NCBI RefSeq assembly: GCF_011386835.1
Contig: NC_088804.1
Coordinates: 35,265,549-35,329,548 of the forward strand
From: Chrysemys picta bellii
Taxonomy: Eukaryota > Chordata > Testudines > Emydidae
Reading direction: 5' to 3'
Length of the DNA stretch: 64,000 nt
The notes beneath the pieces were generated by a model that did no database searches, was not told the DNA's origin, and was given only the letters and a program-made list of their open reading frames with translations. A program made the translations under genes and the position numbers. This document shows, one piece after another, positions 20,701 to 31,399 of the stretch. The stretch's first letter is position 1. Each line of letters begins with the position of its first letter.

Positions 20701-21577
20701 AGCCAACTCCTCTGCTGTTGTAAATGGGCATGGCTCCAATGGGTGAAACTGCACTGAAGACAATAATGTGCCGCTCACTCACGCCAGCAGACAATACGGC
20801 TCCAATGCTGGAGAACAGAATCACGTCTCTAGAAAACAACAAAAAATATGCCTAGTTATACATGCAAATAAAGGGCCAGATTCAGAGTTCCCTCATGCCA
20901 CTGTAAAGCCAGAGTCTTGCATTGACATCCCTGGAGTTACTCCAGATTTAGAAGAGTGTAAAAGAACTTAGACTTTGGACGGGCGTCTCTCATTTTTTAA
21001 GGAAAGATCTGTTATTTATTCAATCTGTTTATGAGTTCTGTTGCCTTTTTACATAAAGGACACTTTTCTTAGTATGTGATTTCACCCGCTCACTCTCTCT
21101 CTCACACACACATGAGATGTAGTAAAAATGCTTGAAAAACGACACAAATGAGATCATTAATATTGTCAGTGTGGAAATGTCATAAAACATACAGAATTAT
21201 TATTATGTACTCATTTCTCCCTCCTGAGAGGATTGTGCTAATTAAATAAGAAGAGATCAAACTTTGTCTACAGCTGATAAAATCCAACTACAAATTAAAA
21301 TGAATGTTAAAGCTAATCCATCACAAACTGAAATAATTAAGCTAGTGCATTTGTAATGATTTTAGCGTCATTTGTCCTTCAAACTGTACCTGAATACATA
21401 CAAGAATGTGGCTGAATTGACAATTATGTACTGTATACAGTAGTAGAGATTTGGAATTTCATAAAATTTCTAAATGCTCCTACACTTTGCATGACTCAGA
21501 TCCTGGTATATCGCCACTGAAGTTAGTGTAATTACCCCAGGGATGAAGTTAATAACCAGAGTGTGAAGAACTATCAT
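17781..21577. other. Unassigned 3.8-kb interval
   Basis: This is the longest stretch without a recognisable element. It holds two or three quasi-palindromic motifs, including 11-bp arms gattctgctct / agagcagaatc at 19953-19963 and 20028-20038. A very AT-rich block lies at 20960-21570. Short frames on both strands (e.g. 20038-20283 minus, 20173-20400 plus) lack motifs. It is a candidate for older single-copy sequence. Confidence 0.5.
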
Positions 21578-21810
21578 TGTCTAGCGAAGCAGTGTGACCT
21601 GGGGACCTGCAAATCAAAGCACCTGTGTGACCTTTGACAAGTCACTTCACATATTTATGCCTCTAGTTTCCTTTCCACTTTTGTCTGATTTGTCTAATTA
21701 AATTGTAAGCTCTTGGGAGCAGGGGCTGTGTCTTGTTGTGTATGCACATAGGAGCCCTAGTCTGGATTAGGGCTTTTAGCCATTACCATAACAACAAGAA
21801 CAACAACTTG
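21578..21810 (+). repeat. CORE-SINE (MIR-like)
   Basis: The core 'gacctttgacaagtcactt' is followed by a tail (tctaattaaattgtaagctc, gggagcaggggctgtgtctt, ggagccctagtctgg). The 41 bp at 21610-21650 are repeated exactly at 22883-22923 inside a CR1. Confidence 0.7.
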
Positions 21811-22800
21811 ACATTTATACCTTTCAACAGGAAGGATTCCCTATTGTTTAAAATAATTGTCTAAATGTTTCTTATTAGTGTTTGTAATTGTAACAAAGTA
21901 ATTGTTGCTTTTCTGTTGTTTTCCATTTTGGAGGAAGTCATATTTGATGAGGTTATAAATGATAGGAACATAAGCAGCTACATCTAGATATTTAATACGT
22001 AATTATGAAGATTTTGAGTACAAGGTAAAAAGATGAAAGGGTTCCAAGAACTGTCAGTAATTGATATATCCCAGTCCACTATTCAACATGAGTCCCTTTC
22101 TACTGCTGGTTGAGCATCCCTGCATGGATTCATGTTTAGCCACCTAATGCTACTGGTACCCAAGTGCATGTACCAGGTTGATGCTCACTTCCCTGTCAAG
22201 ATGTCATGCTGCTCCTTGGCTTTTCCCCCCCACCTACTCCTTCATTCTGCAACATTATTATGAGTCCCAGTGCTCTTCACCTCTAGAAAACTCCTGCAGC
22301 TACAAAAAGGTGCCAGCAGTATTCTGGTAGCTAATAAGACAGCTGACCCCAGAAGACCAAGTACCTCTCACCCATGACATTCTGGACTCCTTAGGGGCCT
22401 GAAGTTATTCACACAGACACAGTTATATAGCATAGTCATCACTCTACCAATATTGCTATCAGAAGCCATTCGGATGGCCAGCTTAACTGCCCTTCTACCT
22501 GCAGCAGTCCGCGTACACTATTCATCCCAGTGGGTTCCCAGAAGCAATGCATGCCTAGGATATGCACTAGCCACTAGATGTCATTGTTTCTCACAGAAAC
22601 AACTGCAAACTGGAGTTCTTGGTCTTCAAAACTGTTGCTTTTTAAAGACACACTCGATCTAGGTTATTGTGTCATGCACCTTCTGGCAGTAGCTGAATAC
22701 CTACTGTACTTAGAAGTGGCACTTTTCAGGTGTCTGACACTTTTCCAGGCTGGATCTGAATTAATTCCGCATAGTTCTAGGATTCAGACTAATTTTTTTT
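21811..22800. other. Unassigned interval
   Basis: No element ends were recognised. The overlapping frames 22453-22662 and 22578-22910 lack motifs, and the second runs into the CR1 tail. Confidence 0.5.
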
Positions 22801-23837
22801 CATATCATAAGAACATAAAAACGCCCATACTGGGTCAGACCAAAGGTCCATCAAGCCCAGTATCCTGTCCTCTGACAGTGGCCAAATCAAAGCACCTGTG
22901 TGACCTTTGACAAGTCACTTCACCCCAAAGGGAACAAACAGGTTATCATCAAGTGATCCATGCCCTGTCACCCAATCCTAGCTTCTGGCAAACAGAGGCT
23001 AGGGACACCATTCCTGCCCATCCTGGTTAATAGCCATTGATGGACCTATCTTCCAGGTATCTATCTAGATCCCTTTTGAACCCTGTTATAGTATTGGCCT
23101 TCACAACACCCTCTGCCAAGGAGTTCCAGAGGCTGACAGTGCGTTGCGTGAAAAAATACTTTCTTGTGTTTGTTTTAAACCTGCTACCTATTAATTTCAT
23201 TTGGTGGCCCCTTGTTCTTGTATTATGAGGAGGCGTAAACAACACTTCCTTATTTACTTTCTCTATACCACTCATGATTTTATAGACCTCTATCATGTCC
23301 CCCCTTAATCGCCTCTTTTCCAAGCTGAAAAGTCCCAGTCTTATTAATTTCTCCTCATACGGAAGACCTTCTATTCCCCTAATCATTTTTGTTGCCCTTT
23401 CCTGAACCTTTTCCAATTCCAATATATCTTTTTTGAGATCGGGCGACCACATCTGCACGCAGTATTCAAGGTGTGGGCATACCATGGATTTATATAGAGG
23501 CAATATGATATTTTCTGTCTTATTATCTATCCCTTTCTTGATGATTCCCAACATTCTGTTCACTTTTTTGACTGCTGCTGCACATTGAATGGATGATTTC
23601 AGAGAACTATCCACAATGACTCCAAGATCACTTTTTTGAGTGGTAACAGCTAATTTAGATCCCATCATTGTATATGTATAGTTAGGATTATGTTTTCCAA
23701 TGTGCATTACTTTGCATTTATCAACATTAAATTTCATCTGCTGTTTTGTTGCCCAGTCACCCAGTTTTGTGAGATCCTTTTGTAGCTCTTTGCAGTCTGC
23801 CTGGGACTTAACTATCTTGAGTAATTTTGTATCTCTT
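22801..23837 (-). mobile_element. CR1 LINE, 3' kilobase, well preserved
   Basis: On minus the element enters at 23837, keeps its coding frame to 23027 and ends in a 3' untranslated region with 'actgggcttgatggacc' and 'cccagtatgggcg' near 22801. It is 5'-truncated exactly where the LTR-like repeat at 23838 begins. Within the 3' untranslated region, a 41-bp foreign segment (22883-22923) replaces about 10 bp of the expected sequence. This is the least decayed CR1 in the window. Confidence 0.9.
23027..23837 (-). CDS. CR1 reverse transcriptase C-terminal region (partial, open)
   Basis: About 270 codons stay open from the truncated 5' edge at 23837 to the stop at 23027. No genuine start is implied; the ATG at 23737 is internal. 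The frame opens with [20 protein letters not shown] and [16 protein letters not shown], then [81 protein letters not shown] and [12 protein letters not shown]. These are the hallmark blocks downstream of the CR1 catalytic domain (thumb and C-terminal). The catalytic YLDFSKAFD and FADD boxes lie upstream and are absent, so the fragment cannot act on its own. The lack of stops suggests a younger insertion than the other CR1 pieces here. Confidence 0.88.
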
Positions 23838-24567
23838 TGTCTCGGGGCTCGTATACCCCGTCACCCTAAGGGAGGGGAGAAGGGCATTATAGGCTGGTGG
23901 CAGAGTCCAAATGACCACACTAAGCCTCAGAACAGTATGGCCTAGTGGCTAGAGTCAGTGTGTCAGCCCTCCCTTGCAGGGCTGCGTGGCCTAGTGGCCA
24001 GAGTCAACATGGCTGCCTTCCTATTCGGAGCTGCATGGGCTAGTGGCTGGGATAGGGGGACTCGGGCCCTCCCTGCTCCACCAGGTTCCAATCCAGGGCC
24101 TTGATAGCGGTGAATGGATTCGCCACTAGGTCAGTGGGGATCTGTCTGTAACATGCTGCCTTTGTACCAGTTCCTCAGTGGGATCAATGTCTAGCTCTCC
24201 TGGGTTACTTACTACCCTGTTTTCCCCACATTGCTGTCCACAGGTCTCCTGGGCCTCTGGGGTCAGCAGCTTGCGAAGTTCCCGATGACTCTGTTCCCTC
24301 TTGGACTTCTGCGGGCAGCTGGCTATCTGCCTGGGCCTCAGTGCACTTGGCCTCTGGGGTCTGGAGATCTGGCAGCTCTCAGGAGGGAGCCTGCAATGTG
24401 CATCCTCCTTCATCAGTGGTCAGGGCTGACGGAACTGGGCTGCTCCTTTTTATACTGAGACTCCTGTTGGAGCATGGCCAGCAGTGGTGAGGGGGCATAG
24501 CTTCCTCTGCTCACAATATGGGGTTAACCCATTCTTGGCCAGTGCAGGGCTGGTACACCTCATCACA
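23838..24567 (-). mobile_element. Solo LTR (TG...CA, TATA box on minus)
   Basis: Read on minus it begins TGTGATGAGGTGTACCAG at 24567 and ends CGAGCCCCGAGACA at 23838, fitting the TG...CA rule. A TATA box (cagtataaaaagg) lies at about 24454. Three imperfect tandem units of about 50 bp (ggcctagtggctagagtca and variants) occupy about 23938-24050. No internal coding region, primer-binding site or second LTR is present, so it is a solo LTR. Its family (Gypsy or ERV) cannot be told. The 95-codon frame at 24126-24413 is not a retroviral gene. Confidence 0.65.
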
Positions 24568-25703
24568 CCCCTCACCTACACTGGTCTTACACCATGGTCT
24601 GTGCTGGAGGCAGGTCCATTGAGAGTACAAAACATAAAGGCTAGTATTTATTCAACTGGTTTTTACTGCATTCATGCCTTATGAATCACAGTCCACCGAT
24701 GATACGGATACCATATTTTACTTTTCTATCTGGCCTGTGTTTTCTCTAAAGCTCTCTTATATGGATCTCACACCAGTGTAACTCCAATTAACTCAATGGA
24801 TTTATTTCCTATTTATCCCAATGTTTGTGAAATCAGATCCAGGCAATTAAGGAATTGCCCCCCCTCCCAATATCTGTAATTCAATATATTGCATTCAGTA
24901 TTTATAAAATGATTATTACTGTTGCAGACACATTACAGGCATTGTTATTCTGCAAGTACTACACGTGTACAACTGGTACATACAATCACATCCTTGTCAA
25001 TATCGCTCAAGATTAATAAGACTGGTAGAAGGTTTTTCAATCAATACAGGCGTTCTAAAGAATAAGCTCCAGAAAGGCTGATGGTTCAGAAGTCCTTATA
25101 TATATATATATAAATTATAAGAGAGGAAAGCAATCCCAATTGTACCTGGATTCAGGGAAGGTTGAAAAGACTCAAGTCCATTGTAGATCATTTGTATGGA
25201 TTCTGTATAGTATTCTAATCCCAGGGTGATGAGTATCAGATCAGAAATCACTGTAAAACTGCTAACATTTATTTTTAAATGATTGTGTTAATTCAGGGCA
25301 TCATCCTGCTCTGATTAAAGTTAATGGGCTCAGGACTGAGATCTTTGAATTACTACCATATATATAATTGAATCTGTTCCTAGAATTACTACTCAGAACA
25401 AAGTTTTAGCAGTTGTTCTGCTACTTGCCACAGTCATTCCTTAGTATGGCATTGATAAAAATTAACACAGGCACATTGTTACTACTAACCTCTGTGGCCT
25501 AGTCCATTCGAGGAGCATGCTTCCATCTCATGGAATAAGGAGACAGGGCCTGTGAGACTTAACACAAACATCGACTTGTATTACACAAATTTAAAGAGGA
25601 TACTTGCCCCTGCAGCCATATCACTTTGGGCTGTGATCTTTGCTGGTTCTCACAAGCTAAGCAGATTGGGTTTAGACAGCTGGTAGCTAGAAGCACTTTA
25701 AGG
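24568..25703. other. Unassigned interval with short (TA)n
   Basis: A TATATATATATATA run lies near 25098-25112, and a degraded 'ccagtgtaactccaattaac' motif at 24772. No gene or element was recognised. Confidence 0.5.
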
Positions 25704-25880
25704 AGGGATAGCTCAGTGGTTTGAGCATTGGCCTGCTAAATCCAGGGTTGTGAGTTCAATCCTTGAGGGGGCCATTTAGGGAACTGGGGTAAAAATCTGT
25801 CTGGGGATTGCTCCTGCTTTGAGCAGGGGGCTGGACTAGATGACCTCCTGAGATCCCTTCCAACCCTGATATTCTATGAT
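25704..25880 (+). repeat. tRNA-derived turtle SINE with CR1-type tail
   Basis: The head 'ggagggatagctcagtggtt' carries the Pol III A box (tagctcagtgg). 'gttgtgagttcaatcc' carries the B box (gttcaatcc). The 3' part (ggactagatgacctcctgag, ccttccaaccctgatattc) is the same tail as the CR1-type ends at 6077-6239. Shared tails let the SINE use the LINE reverse transcriptase, as established for turtle SINEs and CR1. The next hAT MITE starts 18 bases downstream. Confidence 0.9.
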
Positions 25881-25890
25881 CCCAAGAAAA

Positions 25891-26240
25891 ACATAGGGCA
25901 GGAATCGGCAACATTTGGCACGCGGCTTGCCACGGTAAGCACCTTGGCGGGCCGGGCCAGTTTATTTACCTGCTGACGTGGCAGGTTCGGCTGATCACGG
26001 CCCCCACTGGCTGTGGTTCGCCGTCCAGGGCCAATGGGGCTGGCGGGAAGTGGCGTAGGCGAGGGATATGCTGGCCGTGGCTTCCTGCCACCCCCATTGG
26101 CCCGGGATGGCGAACCGCAGCCAGTAGGGGCCGTGATCGGCTGAACCTGCCGCGTCAGCAGGTAAATAAACTGGCCCAGCCCACTAGGGTGCTTAGCCTG
26201 GCGAGCCGCGTGCCAAATGTTGCCGACCCCTGACATAGGG
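25891..26240. mobile_element. hAT MITE with perfect 8-bp TSD (copy 2)
   Basis: The 334-bp element (25899-26232) lies between 'acataggg' repeats (25891-25898 and 26233-26240). It is collinear with the copy at 14365-14697, with ends CAGGAATCGGCAACATTTGG and CCAAATGTTGCCGACCCCTG. CpG decay (acg to aca or atg) explains many differences between the two. The 120-codon minus frame here is a composition artefact. Confidence 0.93.
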
Positions 26241-26449
26241 TGTTACAGGGTGTAGGAGACTTACTAGATTACACTCTTCCATGTGGAATTAGGGGATATT
26301 GTATCTAACATCTGATCCCAAAGGCAGTGCCAGTCCTGGATGTTGGAATTAATTGACAACCTTTTTGTGCAAGATAGTTTTGGGGTTCTGGCCAAATTGC
26401 AGTGTGGGTATTTACATTCTGCCCACCTATTCTGCAACTGCAGTTTCAG

Positions 26450-27620
26450 TCAGATACAATTTTCTTCTTACTGATCTAGTGGATGGGGGGGAAGCAGTAG
26501 AGGTGATATATCTTGATTGTAGTAAGGCTTTTGACACAGTTCTGCTTGACATTCTCATAAGGAAACTAGGGAAATGGGGGTTAGAGGATATTACTATCAG
26601 ATGGGTGCAAAACTGGTTGAAAGACTCTACTCCAAGAGTAGTTATCAATGTTTGATGGGAAAACTGGAAGGGCACATCTAGAGGGGTCTTGGAGGGGTCA
26701 TCCTGGGTCCATTACGATTCAACATTTTCATTAATAACTTGGATAATGAAGTGGAGAACAGAGAGTATGCTTATGAAATTTGCAGATGACACTAAAATGG
26801 GATGGGTTGCAAGCACTTCAGAGGACAGAATTAGACTTCAAAATGACTGACAAATTGGAGAATTGGTCTGAAAAATCAACAAGATGAAATTCAGTAAAGA
26901 CAAGTGCCAAATACTACACTCAGGAAGGAAAAATCAAATGCACAAATATAAAATGGAGAATAACTGGCTAGGGAGTAGTGCTGCTGAAAAGGATCTGGGG
27001 GGGGAGTATAGTGGATCACAAATTGAATATGAGTCAACAATGTGATACAATTGCAAAAATAGCTAATAGCTTTGTAGGGTGAATTAACAGGAGTGTCGTA
27101 TGTAATATGCAAAAGGTAATTGTCTCATTCAACTGGGCCCTGGTGATCCCTCAGCTAGAGTATTGTGTCCAATTCGGTGTGCCATCCTTTAGTAAAGACA
27201 TGGGCAAATTGCAGAGAGTCCAGAGGACGGCAACAAATATGATAAAAGATTTAAAAGAAAACCTGAGAGGTTTAAAAACTGGACATGTTTAGTCTTGAGA
27301 AAAGACGACTGAGGAGGAACCTGATAGTCTCCAGATATGTTAAGGGCTGTTATAAAGAGGACAGCAACTAATTGTTCTCCATGTCCACTGAAGGTAGGAC
27401 AAGTAGTAATGGGCTTAATCTGAAGCAAGGGAAATTTAGGTTAGGTATTTGGAAAAACTTTAGTTAAATGCTGGAATAGTCTTCCAAGGGAGGTTGTAGA
27501 ATCCCTATCACTGAAGGTTTTTAAGAACAGCGTGGACAAACCTGTTGTCCGGGTGGTCCAGGTTTATTTGGTCCTGCTTCAGTACTGGGGGCTGGACTTG
27601 AGGACTTTGAGGTCTATTAT
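26450..27620 (+). pseudogene. CR1 LINE with reverse-transcriptase motifs (decayed)
   Basis: The frame to 26655 reads LLTDLVDGGEAVEVIYLDCS then KAFDTV, where YLDCSKAFDTV is the first catalytic aspartate box (usually YLDFSKAFDTV). It continues with GLEDITIRWVQNWL and stops. Near 26776 'KFADDTKMGW' is the FADD catalytic box in another frame. Near 27130 PQLEYCVQFGVP and KLQRVQRTATNMIK mark the C-terminal part. Many stops and frame changes show long inactivity. The 3' end (ctggacttgaggactttgag) meets a (TTA)n tract shared with the following SINE, so the two elements are tail to tail. It is 5'-truncated before the reverse-transcriptase domain. Confidence 0.85.
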
Positions 27621-27835
27621 TATTATTATTAATGGAGATATCCTATCTCCTAGAACTGGAAGGGACCTTGAAAGGTCATCAAGTCCAGCCCCCTGCCTTC
27701 ACTAGCAGGACCAAGTACCCATTTTGCCCCAGATTCCTAAGTGGCCCCCTCAAGGATTGAACTCACAACCCTGGGTTTAGCAGGCCAATGCTCAAACCAC
27801 TGAGCTATACCTCCCTCCCTCCCTCCTTATATTGC
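27605..27835 (-). repeat. Tortoise Pol III SINE (minus strand)
   Basis: Read on minus: 'ggtatagctcagtggtttg' (A box), ggttgtgagttcaatccttg (B box), ctgctagtgaaggcaggggg, ttccagttctaggagatagg and a (TAA)n tail. This is the lysine-tRNA-type tortoise SINE with its 'ttctaggagat' tail, different from the tail of the 25704 copy. The tail lies against the CR1 3' end upstream. Confidence 0.92.
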
Positions 27836-28054
27836 TATGATGCTATATCCTGTCCAAAACTATTGTATGCTGTTCAATAGCAGCTTCATTACTCCGCAGA
27901 AATGACTATGTGTCAGTTGTGAGTATAGCGGTTCTTGCATCTGTCAACAAATATGTAGGACTTTGTCATAGAAATATTAACGTTTTGTATATATTATTGT
28001 CTTTTTAGGCTAGCTAGTTCTGAAATAGACAATACACTGACGCAAGACCTTATA
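27836..28054. other. Unassigned short interval
   Basis: Nothing was recognised between the SINE and the CORE-SINE. Confidence 0.5.
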
Positions 28055-28305
28055 TATTATTTTCTAAGTAGTACCTAGAAGCCCCGTGTTCAGTCATTGC
28101 CCTATTGTGCTAGGCAGTGTACAAACACATAGTAAGAGAGTCCCTGCCAGGAAGAGTTTACAATAAACAAGGCAGGCAAAGTGCAAACAGGTGAAGTGAC
28201 TTGTCCAAGTGCACACAGCAGGTCTGTGATAGAGTTGGAAATAGAACCTAAGCCTCTAGACTAACCATTTTCTGCATTAGCCACTGGACTGCACGGCCTC
28301 TCTAG
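28055..28305 (-). repeat. CORE-SINE (MIR-like), minus strand
   Basis: On plus it shows the tail first ('ttgtgctaggcagtgtacaa', cctgccaggaagagtttaca). The core follows (gtgaagtgacttgtccaagt), then the head (gtctgtgatagagttggaa, attagccactggactgcac). This is the full MIR order reversed. Confidence 0.75.
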
Positions 28306-28930
28306 ACTTCTACATGCTTAAACAAAACAGGGGTGTCTTCAGTCAATAATTCTTTCCCTTCACCAATCTCTGGCACACCCATAGCTATCCTTAAAAGTAG
28401 AATGAGTGTGTTAATTTCAATTCCCCTTTTAATGGAATTTAATTACCCCAAATCTTCCTTATCAAAGAGTATAAAGTCATTAGAGTCTATCATTTACCTA
28501 TTCAATGAGATTTTAAAGTGCACATTAACTGAACTGATGACCCACAGTGATTATTTTAATAGTTTGGCCACTTTAAGTTGCACAGACCTGAATCATAGCA
28601 TAGAGATTGTTAAGTCCAGAGTCAAACTTTTTGTTAATGCATTAAGGTTCAGCCAAACTGTCTGTTTAAAAAAAAAAAAGCAGTTAACAAACTAGAAAAG
28701 ATTTGTATGTAGCTTCAGATGCAGGAGCCATCTGGAATTATTATTCCTGTTAGCTATTAGTAGCTGAGTGCTAACAGCATGCTTGGTGGGTATAGCTCAG
28801 ACAGGGGCTTACAACGTAAGGACACAAACAATACAAATCGGGGACAAAATGCCCCAGGGTGTCAGAAGATGCATTTAACACACTGCAATGTAGGTTTGGG
28901 GTCAGGGATTTGAAACAAAAGTATAACAAC
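28306..28930. other. Unassigned AT-rich interval
   Basis: A 120-codon plus frame (28333-28695) is serine- and leucine-rich, has no motif I recognise and ends in an A-run. Best treated as chance. Confidence 0.45.
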
Positions 28931-29427
28931 ACTTTTCAGCTTGCAAAAGTGATGACTAAAGGAAGATATGATAGAGGTCTATAAAAATCATAACTGGTGT
29001 GGCGAAAGTAAATAAGGAAGTGTTATTTACTCCTTCTCATAACACAAGAACTAGGGGGTCACCAAATGAAATTAATAGGCAGCAGGTTTAAAACAAACAA
29101 AAGGAAGTATTTCTTCACACAACGCAGTCAGCCCGTGGAACTCTTTGCCAGATGATGCTGTGAAGACCAAGACTATAGGTTCAAAAAAAAAAAGTAGATA
29201 AATTCATGAAGGATAGGTCCATAAATGGCTAGTAGCCAAGATGGACAGGGATGGTGTCCCTAGCCTCTGTTTGCCAGATGCTGGGAATGGGCGACAGGAT
29301 GGATCACTTGATGATTATCTGTTCAGTTCATTCCTTCTGGAGCACCTGGCATTGGCCATGTGTTGGAAGACAGGATACTGGGCTAGATGGACCTTGGTCT
29401 GACCCACTATGGCCTCTCTTATGTTCT
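28931..29427 (+). mobile_element. CR1 LINE 3' fragment (copy A of a pair)
   Basis: It contains the usual coding-end blocks: cttttcagcttgcaaaag, gatatgatagaggtctataa, acacaagaactagggggtca and tgtggcgaaagtaaataagg. The 3' untranslated part follows (gcacctggcattggcca, gctagatggaccttggtctg). Stops and indels interrupt the frame. It is followed without a gap by a 255-bp non-CR1 flank that also follows the CR1 at 55585-56142. Confidence 0.85.
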
Positions 29428-29682
29428 CTGAATGAATGTGATACTGTATTTAGAATTCCTCCTTCCTTAATTAGTGTGATCGTCTGTGAGAAGTTTCCTT
29501 GCATTCTTTGCCTTGTTTCTTTTATATCTTTTACTATTCATGGTGAAATCTCCCTGTCTGCCCCCCATTTTTCAAATGATTTAACAAGTTTTTCCACGGG
29601 GGCGAGATTCTAATCTGAGTTATACCAGTGTATAACTGGAATAACTCCACTACCTTTAATATATACATTAAAACTCAAATAT
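29428..29682 (+). repeat. 255-bp duplicated CR1 flank (copy A)
   Basis: It matches 56143-56397 at the same length with 6 mismatches by eye (about 97.6%). It starts ctgaatgaatgtgatactg and ends ttaaaactcaaatat. It is not recognisable CR1 sequence and ends exactly where a second truncated CR1 tail begins here. Confidence 0.9.
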
Positions 29683-29838
29683 GCTGGGAATGAGCAACAG
29701 GGGATAGATCACTTGATGAATACCTGTTCAGTTCATTCCCTTTGAAGCACCTGGCATTGGCCACTGTCAGAATACAGGATACTAGGCTATATGGATCTTT
29801 GGTCTGACCAAGTATGGCCATTCTTATGTTCTCCATCG
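29683..29838 (+). mobile_element. Short CR1 3' end
   Basis: Only the terminal 150 bp are present: gctgggaatgagcaacagg, cacttgatgaatacctgttc, gcacctggcattggccactg, ggtctgaccaagtatggcc, then ttatgttct. It is severely 5'-truncated, as is usual for CR1. Confidence 0.85.
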
Positions 29839-30156
29839 GTTGATGGAGTAAGGCTGACAGGCTTCCTGGCAGCAATGTGTTGTAAGGAGGGATTTCAAAA
29901 GAGGAGGAGGATGCTTGGCACATCAGTGGCTAGAGTTCCAGGAGCAGAAGGCAGCTTAGTAGCAAGGACAAAGATGAGCACAGGAAAGGATTCAAAAGGA
30001 GCTGATTAGTAGGAGTCATGGACTGAGACCAGGCAGCAGAGAAGATGAGAGCATAAACACAAATGGGAGTGGAGTTGATTTTTTGAACGAATGGAATTTT
30101 GCAAACTACTGGCTCATAATGATCAGCCAGCACTGTGAGAAAGATGCACAGCACTG
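29839..30156. other. Unassigned interval
   Basis: The purine-rich stretch (agaggaggaggatgcttgg) has no recognised element. Confidence 0.45.
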
Positions 30157-30834
30157 CTCATAAGTAAGGCTGCGAGTCTGTCACAGAGGACACAGATTCT
30201 GTGACTTCTGCAGCGGCTGGTGCTGGCTCAGGGGCTGCCCGGGCTGGGCAGCAGCAGTTTGGGTGTGTAGGTGGGGGCTCAGTGCTAGGGGCAAGAGGTT
30301 GGGGGGTGAGGGGAGGTGCTTACCTTGGGGTGGAGGGCTCCCCGGCTCCCACCCACTGGCATAGCCCTGCTGCTCCAAGGCAGCGGAGGGGCGGGGCTCT
30401 GCACCGTATGCTGCTCATGCCCGCTGGCCCCGCCCCCACAGTGCCCATTGGCTATGGTTCTTAGCCAATGGGAGCTTAGGCAGCTGGTGCTTGGGGTGGG
30501 AGGAGCGCATGGAGCCCCCTTGTCCCTCCACAGCTACGAGCTGTAGGGACGTGGAGCTGGGTAGGGAGCCCCTGCCAGCCCCACCAACCTCTCCCTCCCA
30601 GCACCCAAGGTGGTCCTGGGCCACAGGCCATGGGCCACTCCCCTCAGCACCCACGGTGCCCCTGGACTGCCCCCCAGAGCACCTGCGGGCCCCCCCCATA
30701 CAAGTTTTAGTCATGGGTATTTTTAGTAAAAGTCATGGACAGGTCACGGGCAGTGAATTTTTGTTTACTGCCCATGACCTGTCTATGACTTTTACCAAAA
30801 ATAACCGTGACTAAATTGTAGCCTTACTCATGAG
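30157..30834. mobile_element. hAT-like non-autonomous element, 8-bp TSD with one mismatch
   Basis: The element at 30165-30826 (662 bp) has ends TAAGGCTGCGAGTCTGTCAC and the complement of GTGACTAAATTGTAGCCTTA. It is flanked by 'ctcataag' (30157-30164) and 'ctcatgag' (30827-30834). Near the right end a strong hairpin pairs taaaagtcatggacaggtca with its complement (about 30725-30797). The middle is GC-rich, which explains the overlapping 76-107-codon frames on both strands. Superfamily assignment rests on TSD length. Confidence 0.75.
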
Positions 30835-31399
30835 TAATAGCTACTTTAACAATGGTTGCATTCATCACAAGATTGCTTTCATATCAGGATTGCAAGGTGA
30901 AGCTACTGTGATGCATTGGATAGCATAGCATGACTATAGCTTCAACTTGTTGATTTAGAATGGTGCCATCTCCTGTGATTCTAGGCTACTTACATTATTT
31001 TACAAAATTCACAGTATTGTCCAAAATTACACTAGGGGAAAAAATCCTCTGGGCTAAATCCTCAAGTTCTTAGCCAGTGTACACTTTAACAAAACTCCAG
31101 TTGAGATCAATGAGAATTTTGCCTGAGTAGGAACTGAGTCAAAATCGAGTGAGAACCTCAGTATCTTTTTCTGTTAATACACCGTTAAGGATGCATAGTT
31201 TTAAATACAAAAATTAGGAAATGTAAAACTTATGATGATGATAAATGGTTTGACTTGGCCACATTTTACATATGTTGCCTAAATGCGGTTTTCGGCATTC
31301 AGGCAAGGTATTTAAAGCACGTGCTTAACTGAAGCATGTGAGCAGTTCCTTTGACTTTAACGTAACTGGTCATGCTAAGGACCTAGCTGTCACATTGTG
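30835..31399. other. Unassigned AT-rich interval
   Basis: Nothing was recognised apart from a dispersed-type motif at 31060-31145 (ccagttgagatcaatgagaa). Confidence 0.5.

Noticed and set aside
25704..25780. Possible tRNA gene (A box and B box present)
   Set aside because: The body continues into a CR1-type tail and similar copies occur at 27605 and 52876, so it is a SINE head and not a tRNA gene.
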